NCBI GenBank assembly: GCA_003427395.1
Contig: BFEA01000249.1
Span: forward strand, 941,087 to 963,495
Direction of reading: 5' to 3'
Length of the DNA stretch: 22,409 bases
Source of the DNA: Chara braunii
Lineage: Eukaryota; Streptophyta; Charophyceae; Charales; Characeae
In this document: positions 18,833-22,409 of the stretch, one piece after another
Position numbering within the stretch: position 1 is the stretch's first letter
How the letters are laid out: each line of letters opens with the position of its first letter
Made by a program: the position numbers and the translations under genes
Notes under the pieces: model-generated
Told to the model about the DNA's origin: nothing
The model's database searches: none
What the model saw: only the letters and a program-made list of their open reading frames with translations

Positions 18833-20854
18833 GTAGACTTTGAAGTGCCTCCCAAGCAAGTAGTGCTTCCAATGTTCTAATGCTTGCCTGAGAGCGTAGA
18901 GTTCCCTTTCGTAGGTGGATGTCGCTACCTTCTCCGAAGGCATCCTAGCAGGCATAAACTCTACGGGTCTATATCCACTGCCATCGTCTTGTTGTAATAC
19001 AACACCTATACCATATTGGCTCGCGCCAGCAGTGACGACGAAAGGTAAGGACGGATTGACTACCTTAAGGACTGGGTACTCTATCAATGCCTGCTTCAAG
19101 TTCTTCATGGCAGACGTGCAGTCCTTGTCCCACTTCCAAATTGTTTCTTTTTGCAGTAACCTGCGAAGGGGTGCAGCGATGGTGGAGAAGTTTCTCACAA
19201 ACTTCCTGTAATAGTTAGGTAGGCCTAAGAACGACCGCAACTCTGTTAACGTGCGGGGTGTAGGCCAATCTTTAATTGCTGCTATTTTGCCATCTTCTGG
19301 TTTAATGTCGTCTCCGTCTAGGACATGGCCTAAATACAAAACTTGGGTCTTTGCCCATTCACACTTCTTTCCGTTGATCTTGAAATTAGCCTCTCTCAGC
19401 TTCTCCAAGACCTGCCTCAGATGACCCTCATGCTCCTGGAGGGTCCTACTGAACAGTAGAATATCATCTAAGTAGACTACTACAAACCTATCTAACCACG
19501 ACCTAAATAAGTCGTTCATACAACGCTGAAAAATTGTTGGCGCATTGGTTAGTCCAAAGGGCATAACTATGAACTCGTAGTGCCGATACCTAGTCCGGAA
19601 TGCAGTCTTATACTGATCATCTGGGTGAACCTCTATCTGATGATATCCGGACTTCAAATCTATCTTCGAGAAGTACTTGCAACCCTGCACCCGATCTAAA
19701 AGATCATCTATACGGGGCAGCGGTTCCTCGTTCTTCACTGTAATAGCATTAAGACCCCTATAGTCAATGCACATTCTACGCTCTCCCTCCTTCTTGGGGA
19801 CAAATAGAACAGGTGCTCCAAATGGAGACGAACTAGGCCTAAGCCAACCCTTCTCTAAGAGTTCATCTAACTGCTTGCGCAACTCCTCCAACTCCCGTTG
19901 GGACATCCTATACACTGCTCTTTTAGGAGTCCTACTGCCAGGCTCTATCTCAATGCGATGTTGGATGGGCCGCGGGACTACCCCTGTAGGCGGCTTAGCT
20001 AAATCTGTGTACTCTCCTAGCAGCTTGGCAATAGCGGGATCTATGGGCTTTTCCTCTTTAGGCTCAGTAGCTGGCCTAACATAGGCTACAAAAACCTGTT
20101 CTTCTAGCTGCTCCTTCTTCACTAGCCTTGCAAACGCAGGAGCTCTAAGGCAGCAGTGTACCAGAGAGTTATCTACCCCTGACACATGAAACAGACGGGC
20201 GGTCTTGACCCCGCCTGACGGGCTAGGGAGCCTACACTCATGCTCTCTCAAATGGAGTGTGGCCCTGGCTGCCTCTCCCCAGTCCATTCCTAGGACTACA
20301 TCGAAGGGAAGGTTATCCTCTACGAGGAGAGTCAGGGAGTGGAGAACTCTCTCCACCTTCCCATCTTTCTCTAGGCGGAAGTACGCCTGGACTCCCTCTA
20401 CATAATCCTCTACTCGCATTGTGCGATTATCAGCGAGGATACTTACTATGGGGTCTACTAACTTTTGGACTTCCAATCCTAACTTTAACTTTTGCAGCAC
20501 CTTTCTTCTAATATAGCTGCGAGTGGCCCCACCGTCTACGAGGGCCCCTACTCTTCTCCTAAAGACCTCTACGTCTACTAAGACTAGTTGTCCTCTACTC
20601 TCCTTCTTCATCTTGGCCCAGACGGGCATCCTCTCCTTCAACTCGTCAGCCACGCCTGTGAGGGAGGTGCCTAAAGAGACTCTAATACAAGCAGTCTCTG
20701 GACAGCTATTTAGGCACCGACCTGCAACCTCTGCCATAGGCACATGTGGTGTGGGAGTTTCCTGCCGGCTCGCGCTCGTTTCCCCACATGGCCTTATGGT
20801 AGGGGCAGTTGCTACCCCTACCGGCGGCTGCCTTTTGACCCCTGGGCAACCCAT
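18830..20854 (-). pseudogene. pol: Element 2 pol: protease, reverse transcriptase and most of RNase H
   Basis: A 674-codon open frame, the longest in the window. The first 85 residues are a linker in -1 relation to gag. Protease follows with the active-site motif V-D107-G-G-A-T (the usual second residue is Ser or Thr) and VLGMDWGE near 190. RT spans about residues 320-500: [38 protein letters not shown] and the catalytic YLDD at 461-464 (19474-19463). RNase H starts near 605, but its first catalytic Asp is Gly (codon 19027-19025, GGC against GAC in element 1). The frame ends at TAA before the last RNase H Asp. RT motifs look competent; protease and RNase H look impaired. Confidence 0.93.
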
Positions 20855-21886
20855 CGGGCCTCTCTATACTTTGGACAATATTTAATGATGTGGCCAGGGT
20901 CACCGCAATATATGCACTGCTCCTGGTCCACACGCCGTTGCCAAACGCACTGGTCCAGGCCCAAATCTTCCCAAGGTCGGCCCTGCGGCAGACCTGGGTG
21001 CCAATTTCCTCTCCTATAGGGTGACCTATTACCCTTATTTGGTGACCTATTCCCAGAACGGTTTTGCGGGGGACCTTGACCCCTGCCTCCCGCTTGGCGG
21101 TTTCCCCTGCCACCAACCCCGTGATCACCCTGGGAACGACCACCTGAGGCCCGGCCCCCTTGGCCCTGGCCTCTACCTCCTCCTTGCGGCCTCCCTCCAG
21201 CCACGACAGCAGCGTAAGTCCTCCCCTGGCTAGCACTACTGTCCACTTCCTCTTCTAGTCCCCACTCTATCTGATCGTAGGGGACTTCATCCATACCACC
21301 CTCATCTAGTGTAAGGATCAGGCGATCCTTTGTCTTGACCTGATCCGAGATGGTACGGCCTTTCCACTTTTTGCCCTTATCCAGGTCCTTGTGCCAGAAA
21401 GTGGAGATTGGCATGGACCGTGCTTCAAATGCTACCACTTCCCTGCTCAAAGCATCATAGGTCATGGTAGGCTGCTGACTTTTTTCAAAGAAATGCCCGC
21501 GTAACTGTTCGGGCATAGCGCGGTAGAACAGATTGACCAACTGGGTCTCAGTGACCCCATGGTCAGGAACGACGACCAACTCCTCCATTACACCTTTGAG
21601 TGCCCTAGCACTCCTCCATTGGCAAGAATGGATGGTTTGCAGTTTATCTGAGGCTTTGACACTACGGGTCACGTCTGCAAATCGTTCCCTCAATAACTTA
21701 AGGAAATCGCTGAGAGGGGTGAACGCTGAACATGCAACTAAGTCATCGTTGCAATTGGCGGCGCGACACAGGGAACTGGCGAAGCTTGCTGCTTCCTCCC
21801 TAAGAGCGTGGATAGTTATCAGGACGTGTTCATCTAGGGCAACTTTCTGCAGGTGCACGTACTTAATATTCGCTTCCCAGTTATCA
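20818..21886 (-). pseudogene. gag: Element 2 gag, 5' end deleted
   Basis: The open frame covers the capsid-like portion (NWEANIKYVH, then FADVTRS), a Gly/Arg/Gln-rich linker with repeated Asn-Arg-Ser segments, and a CCHC zinc knuckle, C-x2-C-x4-H-x4-C, at 20916-20875, ending at TAG 20818-20820. No stop interrupts it, in contrast to element 1. The N-terminal part and the start codon are missing: at 21881-21886 gag joins leader sequence directly, so about 1.34 kb present in element 1 (9320-10662) is absent. No ATG in the leader is in a convincing position. Confidence 0.88.
20831..20839 (-). other. Candidate gag-pol -1 frameshift region, element 2
   Basis: The sense strand reads GTCAAAAGG, identical to element 1. 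The gag frame runs to TAG 20818-20820, while the pol frame, at -1, is already open from at least 20854, so the two overlap by about 35 bases or more. Confidence 0.4.
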
Positions 21887-22409
21887 CCTGGATAGGAGAG
21901 ACTCAATGCAGAAAGAAGAGTCAGACAGACTCAGACTCAGCAAGTACCATAGGGTGACTGCACATCCATAGGGCGAGGGGATAGGCTAAGGGCTTGGCGA
22001 GATTATACCAACTCCAACTTGGTCAAAATCGTGGTCAATAGCTCCAGTCAACACCTTGGTCAACACTTGGTCAACGCGGTCAAACCTGGGTCAACGCTCA
22101 GGTCAACCCTCTGGTCAACACCTGGTCAACTCTTGGTCAACACCGAAGTCAACCTTCAAGTCGGCTATGGCTGCCGACACTTTCTTCCTTGCCAACTTCC
22201 CTTCTCTTCACCTTCTTCAACTTTCTTCTATCTCGCCCCTTTCTTCTTCTTCTTTTTTTTTTTTTTTTCTCTTTCCACCCTCGGCTTTGTCTGTCTTCAA
22301 CTTTGTTGTCCCTCCTTCCTTCTTCCCCGGGTATGTCTCCTCCTTCCTTCTTCGTCACTCCCTGTTCGAGCTCCGCGGCTATGGCCGCCACTTCCTCTTG
22401 GACCACACA
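21887..22409 (-). other. Element 2 5' leader, partial
   Basis: Matches the element 1 leader from about 10667 to 11175: the GACTC-ATGCAGAAAGAAGAG segment, CACATCCATAGGGCGAGGG, the TTGAC array, a T-rich tract (about 22252-22268) and CCGCGGCTATGGCCGC near 22373. The primer site and 5' LTR lie outside the window. Open frames here are low-complexity and not supported as genes. Confidence 0.8.
22021..22152 (-). repeat. TTGAC[CT] motif array (W-box core), element 2
   Basis: Twelve TTGAC cores lie in about 132 bp on the sense strand; every one is followed by C or T. Spacer sequences differ from those in element 1, while the core is kept. Confidence 0.85.

Larger units (their letters stand above)
16156..22409 (-). 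mobile_element. Element 2: Ty3/gypsy LTR retrotransposon, 5' LTR outside the window
   Basis: Same family and orientation as element 1. The 3' LTR (16156-17121), polypurine tract, full pol and a 5'-truncated gag are present; the leader runs off the right edge before the primer site. The insertion point is inside LINE RT sequence, so element 2 appears to be nested in the LINE. The visible left flank of the LTR is GCCTT, which should recur next to its 5' LTR. Defects are a deletion of the gag start, a nonsense codon in RNase H, a 13-bp deletion before integrase and a shared integrase TAG. Confidence 0.93.

Noticed and set aside
1-22409. CRISPR array, bacterial operon, plasmid or phage features
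   Set aside because: No spaced identical repeats, no Shine-Dalgarno-linked gene series and no prokaryotic gene families; all coding similarity is to eukaryotic retroelements.

Overview
This is eukaryotic, repeat-derived DNA. I found no host gene with convincing exons, and no bacterial or plasmid features. The window is dominated by two Ty3/gypsy-type LTR retrotransposons, both on the minus strand, with a degraded non-LTR (LINE) element between them. The gag N-terminus (positions 9889-10203) resembles, from memory, a family abundant in the charophyte alga Chara braunii. A tRNA-iMet-type primer site and a chromodomain-like C-terminus fit a green-lineage chromovirus. The species is an inference; the element classes are read from the sequence.

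Layout. 1-60 is an (AG)n microsatellite. 61-3799 is non-coding or unrecognised DNA with low-complexity tracts, a short tandem duplication and some splice-like signals. 3800-12283 is element 1, a complete LTR element (about 8.5 kb, minus strand). Read in its own direction it runs: 5' LTR (12283-11416), primer site, about 1.2 kb leader with a (CT)n tract, an assembly gap and an array of TTGAC[CT] motifs, gag, protease, reverse transcriptase, RNase H, integrase, GPY/F-like and chromodomain-like region, polypurine tract, 3' LTR (4657-3800). A 4-bp CTTG repeat flanks it. 12284-12361 is a short spacer. 12362-16155 is the 3' part of a LINE on the minus strand: reverse transcriptase, a zinc-binding C-terminal domain, and an A-rich tail. 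It is cut at its reverse transcriptase N-terminal side by element 2.

16156-22409 is element 2, a relative of element 1 in the same orientation. Its 3' LTR and coding region are inside the window; its 5' LTR lies beyond the right edge.

All the mobile elements are dead or damaged. Element 1 has nonsense codons, several frameshifts and about 4% LTR divergence by eye. Element 2 has lost the 5' part of gag by a deletion with 5-bp microhomology, has a nonsense codon in RNase H, and a 13-bp frameshift deletion before integrase. Its 674-codon protease-RT reading frame and its integrase catalytic residues are otherwise preserved.

Most interesting observations: both elements carry the same in-frame TAG between the integrase core and the GPY/F-chromodomain region; both have gag and pol overlapping in a -1 relation; both leaders carry 11-12 closely spaced TTGAC[CT] motifs (W-box core). 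I saw no novel functional system beyond these.
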